Source of the DNA: Deltaproteobacteria bacterium
GTDB taxonomy: Bacteria > Desulfobacterota > Desulfobacteria > Desulfobacterales > JAUVKB01
NCBI GenBank assembly: GCA_030596405.1
Contig: JAUVKB010000042.1
Span: forward strand, 1-12,739
Direction: 5' to 3'
Length of the DNA stretch: 12,739 nt
In this document: positions 1-7,057 of the stretch, one piece after another
How positions within the stretch are numbered: position 1 is the first letter of the stretch
Layout: each line of letters opens with the position of its first letter
The notes under the pieces: generated by a model
Seen by the model: the letters and a program-made list of their open reading frames with translations, nothing else
Databases searched by the model: none
Told to the model about the DNA's origin: nothing
Program-made: the position numbers and the translations under genes

Positions 1-651
1 ATTTGCAGGTAATTCCTTAAAACTTAACTTAACCGGTGCTTCTTTTTTTTCTGTATTTACAGGGTGATTTTTTTCCTGGATAAATAAAATGGCAAATACA
101 GCGATTATTGAGGGAACAAAAGCAAACAGGAAGATATTTCGATATCCAAAAGCCGGGAGGAGTAAAAAAGCTGAAAGTGCTCCTAAAACTGAACCGATAC
201 CATCCATAGCCCTATGAAATCCATAAGCCTTCCCTCTAACGCTTTCATCACAGGATTCAGCCACAAGCGCATCTCTTGGAGCGGTTCTTAAGCCTTTGCC
301 GATTCTTTCTATTACTCTGATAAAAAGGACAAAAGACCAGACATTGGCAAGAGCAAATAATGGCTTTGTCATGGCTGACAAAGAATAGCCAAACAAGACA
401 AAACGTTTCCTTTTTTTTGTTTTGTCAGACCAATAGCCAGATACAATGTTTAATAAAGAAGCTGTTGTCTCTGCGGCACCTTCAACAATGCCCACTACAT
501 AAGCGCCGGCACCCAGGACTGTGGTCAAAAATAAAGGAATTAAAGGGAAAACCATCTGGCTGCTGAAATCAGTAAATAAACTGACTAGTCCCAAAATAAA
601 TATGTTTTTAGTAATACCTTTGAATATTTGAAGTTGTTTGTCCTTCTTCAT
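1..651 (-). CDS. Major facilitator superfamily transporter, N-terminal part (runs off left edge)
   Basis: This is an inner-membrane secondary transporter of the major facilitator superfamily; the substrate cannot be read from the sequence. The visible 217 codons are open from the ATG at 651 to the window edge and begin MKKDKQLQIFKGITKNIFIL. A hydrophobic helix is followed by FSSQMVFPLIPLFL. The TM2-TM3 loop has GYWSDKTKKRKRFVLFGY, matching MFS motif A (GxxxDrxGRr). Further helices follow, with RIGKGLRTAPRDALVAES, a pattern seen in one bacterial MFS subfamily. The C-terminal half is outside the window. It lies about 40 bp downstream of the pyrophosphatase remnant in the same direction, so it may have been the second gene of an older operon. 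Family assignment is firm; function within the family is open. Confidence 0.85.
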   Translation of the reverse strand, partial: MKKDKQLQIFKGITKNIFILGLVSLFTDFSSQMVFPLIPLFLTTVLGAGAYVVGIVEGAAETTASLLNIVSGYWSDKTKKRKRFVLFGYSLSAMTKPLFALANVWSFVLFIRVIERIGKGLRTAPRDALVAESCDESVRGKAYGFHRAMDGIGSVLGALSAFLLLPAFGYRNIFLFAFVPSIIAVFAILFIQEKNHPVNTEKKEAPVKLSFKELPAN

Positions 652-692
652 TGTAGCTTTTTGATGTCCAGTTGCCCTTTGCCGGGTTAAAA

Positions 693-866
693 TCACTTTG
701 AAGTTGACAATTCTTTTCTATAGGTCGCAACCGCAGCCTCAAGTATGTTACGAGCGTCGGCAACACCCTTGAATCCTTTTGCCTCCATTCTCCCTGGGCC
801 CTTGTAGTTTAAGAACCAAATTTCAAGGATATCCGTTATCCCTTTGAATTCGCCCCAAAAAAGAAG
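693..866 (-). pseudogene. 3' remnant of inorganic pyrophosphatase gene
   Basis: Reading the minus strand from 866 to the TGA at 695-693 gives 57 residues with no start codon. They include GITDILEIWFLNYKGPGRME, then KGFKGVADARNILEAA and ATYRKE. This resembles the C-terminus of soluble family I inorganic diphosphatase, where a helix ending in WF/FF-x-x-YK is followed by a VxGF/W strand and a final helix ending in YK. The frame is closed immediately upstream by TAA (869-867). Only 25 bp separate that point from the stop of the ResB-like gene, so the N-terminal two thirds, including the metal-binding Asp residues, is missing. It is best explained as a gene end left behind by a deletion or by insertion of the neighbouring cytochrome-biogenesis genes. 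Identification is by eye on a short segment. Confidence 0.6.
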
Positions 867-891
867 TTATTTTGTTTTTCAATTTCAAACC

Positions 892-1758
892 TCAATGATT
901 ATTGTTTTTGCGATAACTGGGTTGAATCAAAAAATACCACAGCATCAGGCATAATGTTAAAAAAAGCCCTGTAATGATGAGCATAAGGCCTGGGTCAGAA
1001 ACAATGAGAAGGAGAAGTTTACCGTCTTTTTTTTCTTTTTTATTTTCCAGATAAACATGCGCTTTATTACAGGTTTCCTTGTTTTCCGTGTTTATTGTTC
1101 CCGCTTCTATTTGTTTTATGTCTTTTTTTCTTTTCTTTATCTTGTCAAGAAACAAGTACTTCCCATCAACAATAACTGGTTTGACATATTGCAAATCTAT
1201 TGTTTTGTCTTCATTATCCTTTATTGTTACGATCGTTTGTGAAATCCTGTTCTTCATACCTGAATTTTCAGAATAAAATCTGTGCTTAATGTTTGTAATA
1301 GTGATGAGTTGCCGTTTGCCGCCGATATCAATTTTCAGACCATGTTCAAGATGGCTCGTTTCCCACTTGCCCAGTGTAAATGTTAATAGATGCCCTATCA
1401 TTATAACAATAAACAGGCAATGGATGATTGAAGGTGTGATCAGGTAGAAAAAATTTTTCTCTGGCATGAGCTTTCTTTGTGGGAGGAGCCGGGAAACTCT
1501 GTCAAACGCGCATATAAACGTATTTATACCCAGAAATCCCATAATAATAAATAGAACGGGGACCCACCACACAAGTTCCGGCTTCGAATTCATGTGAATG
1601 GATAGCCAGTCCTGAACCCTCACCCTGTTAAGTTCTCTGAACAAAGAAAAATGCCTGTTGGCATATATTGAACCAATAAAAAGTGTGGCAGATGCAGATA
1701 TCAATAAAAAAAAAGATACTTTTATATCTCCTGATATTTGCCAGATTTTTTTTAGCAC
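892..1758 (-). CDS. ResB-like cytochrome c biogenesis membrane protein
   Basis: This is a probable ResB/Ccs1-type subunit of a system II cytochrome c maturation or haem-delivery complex in the cytoplasmic membrane. Three membrane segments lie near residues 14-33, 62-84 and 103-128. A hydrophilic, Lys-rich domain of about 120 residues follows, facing the periplasm in the family topology, then a last helix near 249-278 introduced by SDPGLMLIITGLF. That Pro-Gly-containing last helix and the 3+1 helix layout are typical of ResB. At 288 residues it is much shorter than classical ResB (often 450 or more), resembling the short ResB-like proteins paired with CcsA in some deltaproteobacteria. Translation starts at GTG (1758), two bases after the stop of the CcsA-like gene, so the two are co-translated. 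Whether it still serves cytochrome c maturation is uncertain. Confidence 0.65.
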   Translation of the reverse strand: MLKKIWQISGDIKVSFFLLISASATLFIGSIYANRHFSLFRELNRVRVQDWLSIHMNSKPELVWWVPVLFIIMGFLGINTFICAFDRVSRLLPQRKLMPEKNFFYLITPSIIHCLFIVIMIGHLLTFTLGKWETSHLEHGLKIDIGGKRQLITITNIKHRFYSENSGMKNRISQTIVTIKDNEDKTIDLQYVKPVIVDGKYLFLDKIKKRKKDIKQIEAGTINTENKETCNKAHVYLENKKEKKDGKLLLLIVSDPGLMLIITGLFLTLCLMLWYFLIQPSYRKNNNH

Positions 1759-1760
1759 AA

Positions 1761-2507
1761 TCAGCCCCCGATTCTATGAAAACGCATTTCATGCAGATAA
1801 TGGCCGTAGCTTATAATAAAAACAAAAATAGCCCCGAAAATTTCCAGACGCTGCGTTTTATCTCGCCATACCGGAATAAACTTCAGGTGAAGGAGTCCAA
1901 CGTAAAATGTCCATATGGCGGCAGAGCTTAAATGCCTTGCTCCCCAGCTAAAAGTATTTCCCCAGCCTAAAAAGCACCAGACAGCGCCTGTCACCTGAGC
2001 GATTGTATATAAAATGATACCCCAAACAATCCATGAAGAATAGTCGAAAGCGCTTTCTTTTTTTAGCACTTTAATACATGCAAAAAGTCCACCGACATAA
2101 AAAAAGGCATGGGCAAAAGATTCAGGAATAAAGAACAATAATGCCCAAATCGTGCTTTTTTTAGGAGTTGCGGGAATTATACCTTTGACATAACATATGG
2201 AGAATAAAGTAAAAATGACTACAAGAGATAAGAGAGGGGTGACTGTGTTGTCCTTTTTCCTGAAAAGGCTTTCCAGGGTAATCAAAGACAAACACCATGG
2301 AAGGAAAAAAGGTCCTTCAAACATGGCATTAGGGATAAAAACGTCTCCTAACCATGCCCGACCGGCTAAATAAAGTGAATGGATGATAAACCCTGTGAAC
2401 AACATAACGACGCCAAATCGCCTGATTCGCGCAAAAGAAATAATCAGTGCCAGAACATAACATCCCGCGGCAGCATTAAGATATAAATGAACGCCCGTTG
2501 TAAACAT
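1761..2507 (-). CDS. CcsA/ResC-like cytochrome c biogenesis (haem-handling) membrane protein
   Basis: This is a polytopic protein with about eight predicted membrane segments over 248 residues, related to the CcsA/CcmC/ResC haem-handling family. Family-like landmarks in order are FIIHSLYLAGR near residue 40, PESFAHAFFYVGGLFA near 128-143, WGNTFSWGARHLSSAAIW near 183-200 and a final GLLHLKFIP. The third corresponds to the tryptophan-rich WWD-type haem loop (normally WGxxWxWDxxE). Here the conserved Asp is Gly and the following acidic residue is missing, so haem binding may differ. It starts at ATG 2507 with no strong Shine-Dalgarno sequence. It lies 76 bp downstream of the DUF190 gene in the same direction and is followed at once by the ResB-like gene, which supports a two-protein complex. 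An alternative is a divergent paralogue with another membrane role. Confidence 0.65.
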   Translation of the reverse strand: MFTTGVHLYLNAAAGCYVLALIISFARIRRFGVVMLFTGFIIHSLYLAGRAWLGDVFIPNAMFEGPFFLPWCLSLITLESLFRKKDNTVTPLLSLVVIFTLFSICYVKGIIPATPKKSTIWALLFFIPESFAHAFFYVGGLFACIKVLKKESAFDYSSWIVWGIILYTIAQVTGAVWCFLGWGNTFSWGARHLSSAAIWTFYVGLLHLKFIPVWRDKTQRLEIFGAIFVFIISYGHYLHEMRFHRIGG

Positions 2508-2583
2508 AACTATATACCTTACTTATCTTTCTCTCAAGAATTCTCCTAATTCGGTACATTGTCAGGTAAATTTTCTTGTTCGG

Positions 2584-2931
2584 TTATCGGCTTCTTTTTT
2601 TGTGATTAGCCCTGTAAAAACGGACGTGAATTCGTTCAGTGGTCATAAGACCCTCTTTAATAACAGGGTCTATGATGGAAATGAATGCCTCGACCTTTTC
2701 CGGTGTATCCACGAGTTCAATCACGATTGGCAAATCCTGGAACAACCGCAGGATTTTTGCCGTGTGCATGCGGCTATCCGCTCCGAATCCTTGCATCCCT
2801 CGTAACACGGTAGCCCCGGCCATACCGGTCTCACGGGCTTTCTTTACAATCCATTCATACAAAGGAAGCGCTTGATGTTTGTCTGATTCGCCGATGAATA
2901 TTCTCAGAAGTACTCCGTCTTTTGGAATCAT
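2584..2931 (-). CDS. DUF190 family protein, partner of the CrcB fluoride channel
   Basis: This 115-residue soluble protein of the DUF190 family has a predicted PII-like alpha/beta fold. It opens MIPKDGVLLRIFIGESDKHQ and continues with PLYEWIVKKARETGMAGATV and LRGMQGFG, then LPIVIELVDTPEKVEAF and a basic tail. These segments and the length match DUF190 closely. Genes of this family commonly sit next to crcB, and a regulatory or sensing role in fluoride export is often proposed but, to my knowledge, not proven. Here it lies 8 bp downstream of crcB; its Shine-Dalgarno sequence (GAGGTG, minus strand 2941-2936) overlaps the crcB stop codon, so translation of the two is probably coupled. Confidence 0.85.
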   Translation of the reverse strand: MIPKDGVLLRIFIGESDKHQALPLYEWIVKKARETGMAGATVLRGMQGFGADSRMHTAKILRLFQDLPIVIELVDTPEKVEAFISIIDPVIKEGLMTTERIHVRFYRANHKKRSR

Positions 2932-2939
2932 ATTTCACC

Positions 2940-3326
2940 TCACAATATTTTTGAACAGTTAAACCCGATCAAGACCGCTGCAAAACCAAGGAGCAAATGC
3001 ATGGCAACATTGACGAAAGCTAAGAAAAGTTCCTCATCACGCAATAGAGCCATGGTTTCATAGCCGAAGGATGAGAATGTGGTAAAGCCCCCGAGAAGTC
3101 CTATGAACAAGAACAGTCGAGTGTGAGGGCTGAACGTCTGAAGATGCTCAGTCCAGCCTCCCAGTAGACCAATGGCAAGGCAACCTGTAATGTTGACCAT
3201 GGCGGTGCCGACAGGGAAGGAATCCGTCTTGAAAATATGATGCATCCATCCTGATGCCAGATATCGGAGTACGCTTCCGATGAATCCACCAAAGCCAACC
3301 AGCATGATATTCTGAAAGGTCTGCAT
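2940..3326 (-). CDS. crcB: Fluoride-specific ion channel CrcB/Fluc
   Basis: This is a small four-helix membrane protein of 128 residues that, as an antiparallel dual-topology dimer, lets fluoride leave the cytoplasm. Family signatures are all present: GGFIGSVLRY at residues 13-22; GTAMVNITGC at 39-48 with the pore Asn44; and GGFTTFSSF at 78-86, carrying the Phe residues of the fluoride track (Phe83, Phe86) and the Thr/Ser residues of the central sodium site. A strong ribosome site (AGGAGG) precedes the ATG at 3326 by 3 bases. I looked in the leader for a fluoride riboswitch (crcB motif) and did not find its conserved elements. It is the first gene of a minus-strand operon with the DUF190 gene. 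Confidence 0.93.
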   Translation of the reverse strand: MQTFQNIMLVGFGGFIGSVLRYLASGWMHHIFKTDSFPVGTAMVNITGCLAIGLLGGWTEHLQTFSPHTRLFLFIGLLGGFTTFSSFGYETMALLRDEELFLAFVNVAMHLLLGFAAVLIGFNCSKIL

Positions 3327-3423
3327 TGTCCTCCTCTATCTTGCCGAGCGGCCAGGCTCGCCGGCTGCCAAAAGCCGCGCCGGTTTTTGCTTAAGGTATG
3401 CGATTGTCATGTGGTCTGACATA

Positions 3424-3456
3424 TTTAACGCCATTTTAACGTCAATTTAATATTGC
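3424..3456 (+). promoter_or_regulatory. Three 11-bp phased direct repeats, candidate Pho-box-like operator
   Basis: Three consecutive 11-bp units begin TTTAACGCCAT (3424), TTTAACGTCAA (3435) and TTTAATATTGC (3446). The first two match in 9 of 11 positions and the third keeps TTTAA. A fourth weak unit (TGTAAAATTTT, 3457) stays in phase. Tandem units with one-helical-turn spacing are the layout bound by PhoB/PhoP-type response regulators. The block ends just upstream of a GATAAT -10 candidate at 3471-3476 that has no good -35, as in activator-dependent Pho promoters. The downstream gene is psiE-like, phosphate-starvation-induced in enterobacteria. The regulator is an inference. Confidence 0.35.
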
Positions 3457-3521
3457 TGTAAAATTTTCTTGATAATAATGATTTATTAGTTGTTAACAAT
3501 AGATTGATATTTCAACATAAA

Positions 3522-3558
3522 TTGAGCGATTTTTGACTCGATCCCAAAAATCGCTCAA
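3522..3558. repeat. 14-bp perfect inverted repeat in the psiE leader
   Basis: The left arm TTGAGCGATTTTTG (3522-3535) is the exact reverse complement of the right arm CAAAAATCGCTCAA (3545-3558), with a 9-base spacer. The right arm ends 25 bases before the psiE ATG. No T-run follows on the plus strand, so it is not an ordinary intrinsic terminator for that direction. It could form an RNA hairpin in the psiE leader, be an operator, or be a dispersed repeat or miniature element. Confidence 0.7.
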
Positions 3559-3583
3559 CTCAGGTTCAAATTAAAGAAAAAAA

Positions 3584-4018
3584 ATGATTCTTAATAAAAA
3601 CAGGGTAAACATTCAAACCGTTTGGCAAATATCATTAAAAATTATAATCAATATCCTTATTATTTATATTATTATACTTCTTCTAATAGGTCTGGCAAAA
3701 ACAATATTTTCAATAAAAACTTTTTTTAACCTGGAACATTTTGCACTTGGATTTGGTCAGGCTGTTACAGATATTTTGACTTTTTTAGTGATCATAGAAC
3801 TTTTTCGAAGCTTTGTTGAATATTTTAAGGCAAAGCGGTTTCGCCTTCACAGTATGATAGACCCTTTCATTATTTTTGTCGTTCGAGAACTTATAGTAAT
3901 TCTTTACTCTCATGAAAAAATAGTATGGCAAAATCTTATTGGATTCGCATTCCTGATACTTTCTTTAGGAATTGTTCGCACATTAGCTGTTCTATTTAGT
4001 CCAAAAAGTGAGGAATAA
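3584..4018 (+). CDS. PsiE-like membrane protein (phosphate-starvation-inducible family)
   Basis: This 144-residue inner-membrane protein has four hydrophobic segments, near residues 17-40, 52-74, 87-107 and 113-136. The middle region EHFALGFGQAVTDILTFLVI, the following ELFRSFVEYFKAKRF, and IDPFIIFVVRELIVILY resemble the PsiE family, whose members end a loop with a conserved F-x-x-x-R-E/K-x-I. The molecular function of PsiE is not known; in Escherichia coli its expression is induced by phosphate starvation through PhoB. Base composition is markedly AT-rich. It starts at ATG 3584 after a purine-rich run (AAAGAAAAAAA) rather than a canonical Shine-Dalgarno sequence. It is divergent from crcB and preceded by phased repeats that could be its operator. 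No gene follows closely, so it is probably monocistronic. Confidence 0.7.
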   Translation: MILNKNRVNIQTVWQISLKIIINILIIYIIILLLIGLAKTIFSIKTFFNLEHFALGFGQAVTDILTFLVIIELFRSFVEYFKAKRFRLHSMIDPFIIFVVRELIVILYSHEKIVWQNLIGFAFLILSLGIVRTLAVLFSPKSEE

Positions 4019-4363
4019 AAAATAGTTTTCATTATTCAGACCCACTGTACTCACTCGCTAACCTCTTAACCGTAAATGACGCCCCCTATAATTTTTTCCC
4101 ATCCTCTCATGTCTTCGGAACAATCTCATGGACAGCCTGCCTTTTAGGAATCCCATCATGGTTGCTGCTTTGCATATTCTCCAACCTTATTATCAAATAT
4201 TCTGAACCGGTATTTTGGTCAGAAGACAATGTGGTATTTACATTCATATAACGTGTGTGATAATTTTTTGAATTTTTCACTCATCTGTGATATTCAAGCG
4301 CCTCCCGGTGAGGCACATTATAAACAATTAATCTAACGATAGAACCTTAAAGTAAAATATAAT
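4019..4363. other. 345-bp stretch without a convincing gene
   Basis: No protein family is recognisable on either strand. The longest item is a minus-strand frame of 46 residues from an ATG at 4247 to a TGA ending at 4107, with no clear ribosome site. A short hairpin (GCCTC at 4300-4304, GAGGC at 4310-4314) lies 50 bases before the next gene. A TTGAAT (4268-4273) might be a -35, but the matching -10 is poor. The promoter of the downstream hydrolase gene is expected here but cannot be pinned down. Confidence 0.5.
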
Positions 4364-5068
4364 ATGAAACTAAAACAATTCCGTTATTCAGAAGATAATC
4401 TGGGATATCTTATCTATGGAGAAAAGTTTGCAGCAGCCATAGATGGTGGCGCTGTTAAAAATATAGTCTTTTTTTTAAAAAACCACAACCTTGAACTTAG
4501 ATATGTTATGAACACGCATACGCATCCTGACCATACTGTCGGCAACAGGGCGCTTTTAGATTCAACTGCTGCTGAATATCTTGAAATCGCGGATCTTATA
4601 AAAAAGGGGTCATTCGAAGTGGAAGGTAATCAAATCCGCGTTTACCACACTCCAGGCCATACGTATGATTCAGTAGTTTATTATTTTAAAAACATACTTA
4701 TTTCCGGAGACACTCTGTTTACCGGAAAGGCCGGGAGATGCTTTACAGGTGACTTGGAAGGTTTTTTACAATCCATTAAACTGCTTCTTGTCCTTCCCCG
4801 CGACAGCCTGATTTATGCGGGTCACGATTACGTGAAAGAATACCTGGAAACTGCAAAATCGATAGAACCGGATAATATCCATATTGACGGATTTCTTAAA
4901 AATTATGACCCGGAACATGTTTTTTCGACACTTGAAGATGAGCTGAAAATAAATCCGACTTTAAGGTTTAGCGATGAAAAAATGATTTCCATTCTGCGTG
5001 AAAGAGGGCTTATGCATGATACCGAGCTTGACTGCTGGAAATCACTATTAGGACTTGCTCAAAAATAA
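4364..5068 (+). CDS. Metallo-beta-lactamase-fold hydrolase, glyoxalase II type
   Basis: This 234-residue soluble hydrolase has a binuclear metal site. All canonical ligands are visible: THTHPDH with His52, His54, Asp56 and His57; His99 in TPGHTYDS; Asp116 in SGDTLF; and His154 in YAGHDY. The GKAGRCFTG stretch after Asp116 and the C-terminal NPTLRF segment are typical of hydroxyacylglutathione hydrolase (glyoxalase II) relatives, which cleave thioesters. The C-terminal glutathione-binding helices are short or altered, so the substrate may be another thioester. It starts at ATG 4364 with a weak ribosome site. It ends 73 bp before the asparagine synthase gene in the same direction and may be co-transcribed with it. 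A thioesterase role for the downstream carrier-protein pathway is possible but only an inference from position. Confidence 0.85.
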   Translation: MKLKQFRYSEDNLGYLIYGEKFAAAIDGGAVKNIVFFLKNHNLELRYVMNTHTHPDHTVGNRALLDSTAAEYLEIADLIKKGSFEVEGNQIRVYHTPGHTYDSVVYYFKNILISGDTLFTGKAGRCFTGDLEGFLQSIKLLLVLPRDSLIYAGHDYVKEYLETAKSIEPDNIHIDGFLKNYDPEHVFSTLEDELKINPTLRFSDEKMISILRERGLMHDTELDCWKSLLGLAQK

Positions 5069-5141
5069 ATTCGCATAATCGGTCGATATCGGTTCATTTG
5101 GCAATTTTATCTGAAAACCGGCTCTGAGGAACCTTTTTTAT

Positions 5142-7028
5142 ATGTGTGGAATATACGGAATCGTTTCAGATGTCCTTTCAAAAAAAGAAATCCTGCGGCG
5201 ACTCGAAAAAATGGGCGGACTTCTGCGCCACAGGGGGCCTGACGACAAAAAAGAGAATGTCTTTTCGGCAAACTGCAGTCGGCTTGGTTTCGGTTTTGTA
5301 CGGCTCTCCGTTCTTGACCTTGAAACCGGCATGCAGCCTATTACCTGCCAAAAAGACGGTTCCACTATTATTTGTAACGGACAGATATACAACTACATTG
5401 AGCTTAAACCTCAGGTGTCCGGCGAATATTTTATATCTAAAGGAGATATAGAAGTCGCCCTGCACCTGTACCGCAGAAAAGGCATTGATTTTCTGCAGGA
5501 GCTCAACGGCATGTATGCCGGCGCCATATTTGATCAACCCAAAAACAGACTCATACTTTTCCGGGATCGTTTCGGTATAAAACCATTATATTACACGGAA
5601 ACAGACGACTGCTTTGCTTTTTCATCTGAAATAAAGCCGCTGATTGCCGGGAGCCGTCTTCCTGTTGAACTCAACCAGGCCGGCCTGGCTGCGTATTTCA
5701 CCTACCGGTATATTCCCGGCGAACAGACAATGTTTAAAAACATAAAATCACTCCCGCCCGGTTCATATATCGAATTTGATCTGAACTCAGGCGCATATGC
5801 CATAAAACGTTACTGGGAATATAAGTTTGACATGGATGTTCCTGAAATTTCTTTTAATGACGCAAAGGAACGATTTTATGCTCTTCTTTCAGACGCTGTA
5901 AATATAAGACTCCGTTCAGATGTTGAAGTCGGGGCGCTTGTAAGTGGCGGCATTGATTCTTCCGCAGTGGCTTCCCTTGCCGCCGACCGGAACCCGGGCA
6001 TCAGTCTTTTCACTATTTTTTTTAAAGAGGAAAAATATAATGTACTCCCTTATGTAAAAAAATTTTTAAAAGTCAACAACAGCCGTTTTTCTTCATCAAG
6101 ACTGTATACGGAACTTTGCAGCCGCCGGACCCTTGACCGGCTTCCTGAAATCGTACGGTCTTTGGAAGAACCGATTTCACTTGGAGCAATTCTTCCAACA
6201 GACCAGGTTTGCAGATTGGCGGGAGACAGGCTGAAGGTGGTGCTTACCGGCGAAGGCGCTGATGAGATTTTTGGCGGATACCGCAAATTTCTTATCGAAG
6301 CGGCAGCATCTCAATATAAAGCGCTTTCACCCGACCGGCAAAAGGAGCTTGATTTCACTTTTCCTGAACTTAAGCCATATCTTGAGGTGCGACACACTGA
6401 CCCGGCAAGGCGTTACATACAAAATGAAATGCTTTACAGCAGTGATGAACTAAAAAAACTGACGGGAAAGGATGCTTCCGGCAGCCTTTTCCCTGAAAAC
6501 GCGTTTCCGCGCCTTAGCGGCAGAGAGCACCCATTAAATGCGGCCATCGCTTTCGAGGTCCGCGCCAGGCTTCCTGACTATGTTATCCTGCGCCTTGACA
6601 AACTTTCCATGAGACATTCGCTTGAGACAAGGACTCCTTTTCTCGATTACCGGCTCGCAGAATTTGCGGCAACGCTCCCTGTCGGTTTTAAAGTCAACCT
6701 TGATGAATGCCGTGAAAAATTTATTTGCAGTCACGCGTATGCCGACTTTTCCGTGCTGGATCATGAAACAGCTTTCAGGGGAAAACAGCCCTTTACCATC
6801 CCGCTCGCGGACTGGTTCGCGGAACCTGACACTCTCCCTGATTTCCTGCAAGATATAATGCTTGGTAATATTATAAAACAGCAGGGCATCTTGGACCAGG
6901 ACATTGCGCGGGAGCATATGAACAAAATTACTGCTCATGGGGTAGGTCCCCAAACCCTTGTTTCCGAAGCAGACAGAATATTTTCCATTATTATTTTTAC
7001 TCTATGGTATGATGAATTTTTTTGTTGA
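5142..7028 (+). CDS. Asparagine synthase (glutamine-hydrolysing), AsnB family
   Basis: This is a two-domain amidotransferase of 628 residues. The N-terminal glutaminase domain releases ammonia from glutamine and the C-terminal synthetase domain activates a carboxylate as an acyl-AMP and amidates it. The nucleophile is Cys2 in MCGIYGIVS, so the ATG at 5142 (GAGGA 11 bases upstream) must be the start. RHRGPD follows at 29-34, and NGQIYNY at 79-85 where most members have NGEIYN. The ATP pyrophosphatase loop SGGIDSS is at 268-274, TGEGADEIFGGY at 369-380, and LDKLSMRHSLETRTPFLD lies further on. All core motifs are intact. Many homologues outside asn metabolism amidate other carboxylates in secondary metabolism or surface polymers. 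Here it precedes a GCS2-type ligase and a carrier-protein operon, so aspartate need not be its substrate. Confidence 0.93.
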   Translation: MCGIYGIVSDVLSKKEILRRLEKMGGLLRHRGPDDKKENVFSANCSRLGFGFVRLSVLDLETGMQPITCQKDGSTIICNGQIYNYIELKPQVSGEYFISKGDIEVALHLYRRKGIDFLQELNGMYAGAIFDQPKNRLILFRDRFGIKPLYYTETDDCFAFSSEIKPLIAGSRLPVELNQAGLAAYFTYRYIPGEQTMFKNIKSLPPGSYIEFDLNSGAYAIKRYWEYKFDMDVPEISFNDAKERFYALLSDAVNIRLRSDVEVGALVSGGIDSSAVASLAADRNPGISLFTIFFKEEKYNVLPYVKKFLKVNNSRFSSSRLYTELCSRRTLDRLPEIVRSLEEPISLGAILPTDQVCRLAGDRLKVVLTGEGADEIFGGYRKFLIEAAASQYKALSPDRQKELDFTFPELKPYLEVRHTDPARRYIQNEMLYSSDELKKLTGKDASGSLFPENAFPRLSGREHPLNAAIAFEVRARLPDYVILRLDKLSMRHSLETRTPFLDYRLAEFAATLPVGFKVNLDECREKFICSHAYADFSVLDHETAFRGKQPFTIPLADWFAEPDTLPDFLQDIMLGNIIKQQGILDQDIAREHMNKITAHGVGPQTLVSEADRIFSIIIFTLWYDEFFC

Positions 7029-7057
7029 AAATAAAAACAAATAAAGTTGAATTTATA

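Larger units (their letters stand above)
3327..3583. promoter_or_regulatory. Divergent control region between crcB and the psiE-like gene
   Basis: This 257-bp stretch is AT-rich except for a GC-rich leader next to crcB. From left to right it holds: the crcB ribosome site; GC-rich inverted elements at 3341-3384, where CCGGC and GCCGG arms flank a short loop and are followed on the plus strand by five T; TGTCA and TGACA as an inverted pair at 3405-3409 and 3417-3421; 11-bp phased direct repeats from 3424; a GATAAT box at 3471; and a 14-bp perfect inverted repeat at 3522-3558. On the minus strand a TTGACG (3445-3440) could be the -35 of crcB, but no good -10 follows it. Roles are inferred. Confidence 0.5.

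Noticed and set aside
3361..3385. A plus-strand intrinsic terminator (CCGGC/GCCGG arms followed by five T)
   Set aside because: There is no plus-strand gene upstream that would need it, and the stem is short and interrupted.
3327..3420. A fluoride riboswitch (crcB motif) in the crcB leader
   Set aside because: The leader has GC-rich inverted elements, but I could not find the conserved loop and pseudoknot segments of the crcB RNA. The structure present is more like a plain hairpin.
4107..4247. A 46-residue minus-strand reading frame beginning MNVNTTLSSDQ
   Set aside because: It has no ribosome site, no family resemblance and no partner gene. It could be chance or a gene relic.
7022..7057. 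An earlier TTG start for the GCS2-type ligase overlapping the asnB stop
   Set aside because: It has no ribosome site, and the added residues resemble no family N-terminus. The ATG at 7058 is preferred, though not proven.
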